Assembly: GCA_002104945.1 (NCBI GenBank)
Contig: MCFH01000080.1
Coordinates: 1-64,000, forward strand
Length of the DNA: 64,000 nt
DNA from: Piromyces finnis
Taxonomy: Eukaryota > Neocallimastigomycota > Neocallimastigomycetes > Neocallimastigales > Neocallimastigaceae
Reading direction: 5' to 3'
Positions 63,160 through 64,000 of this stretch are shown here, piece after piece. The notes under the pieces were generated by a model that was given only the letters and a program-made list of their open reading frames with translations, had not been told where the DNA came from and did no database searches. Position 1 is the first letter of the stretch, and every line of letters starts with the position of its first letter. The translations under genes were made by a program, and so were the position numbers.

Positions 63160-64000
63160 ATGAAAAGTGGAATAATATTTTTCATATTTTCAATAATTTT
63201 TAGTATCAAGGTATTTTTATATTATGTATATATTATATCAATTAATTCTTAATACATATAAATATACTAATTATTTAATTGTAATGTTGAAAAATAAAAG
63301 ACAGTACAGAGTGTTGATTTTGCTTTTTATTGTAAATGCTATTGTCCTCCAAATAGTACAATTGTAAAGGTAAAAGATTGCTCTGTATGTAATAAAAATC
63401 TATGTATTGAACAAAAATTATGTGTTTTTCAAAATAGTACAACCACCACCGCAACATCAACAAATAATAACATTTCACAAAATAAACCAAGAAGTGTTCA
63501 AGATGACCAATATAGTGAAATTAAATCATCACTTGTAACATATACTGAATATTTATATGCATCATTATTTGGAAGAGTTAAAAGAAACTTTATGATAAAA
63601 GATAATGAAACTATTATGAATAAAGAAAAAAGAAAAGTAGTTCAAGAAGTTGATAAAGAATTAAATAATAATAATAATAATGAGGAAAATGATATAAAAG
63701 AAGATGATAATGAAAATAACAAGAATAATGTAAAAGAAGAGGATAATAATAATGAAGAAGAGAATAAAGAAGATAAAAGTGAAGAGAAGGAAACATCAAA
63801 TACAAATAATACAAGTAGTACTGATGCAAATAAACCTGAAGAAACAGAATCTGTCATTCATATTATTGAATCAGGAACAGATGATGGATATCAAAAAAGT
63901 GAAGAAGAAAATTGGATGACCGAATGTTTTAGTATGTATCGTTTTAATTTTTAATTTCATTCCATAAAATATTATAGTAGTATTAAAATGATAAATAATT
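63160..64000 (+). CDS. Secreted Cys-rich protein, partial at right edge
   Basis: Exon 1 (63160-63210) encodes a hydrophobic signal peptide MKSGIIFFIFSIIFSIK. Exon 2 (63301-63931) follows in phase and begins with a Cys cluster (YCKCYCPPNSTIVKVKDCSVC, with NKNLCIEQKLC next) carrying an N-glycosylation sequon. A Thr/Asn linker, a basic stretch and a long Glu/Asn/Lys-rich acidic region come next, ending in ENWMTECF. A donor GTATGT at 63932 suggests further exons beyond the window. The Cys cluster and the ECF ending weakly recall uncharacterised fungal ER/secretory proteins that end in a membrane helix, but I cannot name the family. The start is the only ATG giving a signal peptide. Confidence 0.65.

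Noticed and set aside
63614-63857. Minus-strand frames over the secreted-protein gene
   Set aside because: Complement of the Glu/Asn-rich exon.

Overview
The window is extremely AT-rich nuclear DNA from a eukaryote. It has long homopolymer tracts, kilobases of microsatellite, short introns (mostly about 50-150 bp, starting GTAA/GTAT and ending AG) and many Asn-rich proteins. It is most likely an anaerobic gut fungus (Neocallimastigomycota). The support is a fungal-type Ras, a YML020W-family hydrolase known from fungi, a radial-spoke gene (which implies a flagellated zoospore), and a secreted Cys-rich NlpC/P60 family that looks bacterial in its catalytic domain. This assignment is inference; no ribosomal or marker gene is present.

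Layout. 0-12 kb, all minus strand: a seven-helix membrane protein with an Asn-rich tail, the histone-fold corepressor subunit NC2-alpha (DRAP1, five exons), a MIT-domain protein, and the armadillo radial-spoke protein RSPH14 (eight exons). 13.6-25.5 kb: five tandem, same-strand copies of a secreted protein family. Copies A, B and D are intact two-Cys-module plus NlpC/P60 proteins, C carries a single nonsense mutation, and E lacks the peptidase. A 5'-truncated LINE with perfect 14-bp target-site duplications sits between copies A and B. 27.6-31.0 kb: an eight-exon MINDY4-type deubiquitinase. 31-39.9 kb: nine kilobases without a recognisable gene, full of microsatellites. 39.9-40.9 kb: a Ras gene on the plus strand whose reading frame is rescued only by a 2-nt micro-exon. 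43.8-47.8 kb: a YML020W-like alpha/beta hydrolase. 49.3-55.9 kb: a ten-exon gene with an Abraxas-like N-terminus and a very long low-complexity tail. 56.8-58.9 kb: an EH-domain endocytic protein, divergent from 59.3-62.2 kb, a class I histone deacetylase with a substituted catalytic histidine. 63.2 kb to the right edge: the start of a secreted Cys-rich protein gene.

Most genes are multi-exon and do not show as single open frames. I rebuilt their exons by reading splice sites against family knowledge, and the phases close in every case. The genes are mostly unrelated housekeeping functions (transcription, ubiquitin, signalling, endocytosis, flagellum). The one locus with a clear shared theme is the NlpC/P60 cluster, a recently duplicating array of predicted secreted peptidoglycan peptidases, each copy with a TATAAATA box 107-159 bp upstream of its start codon.
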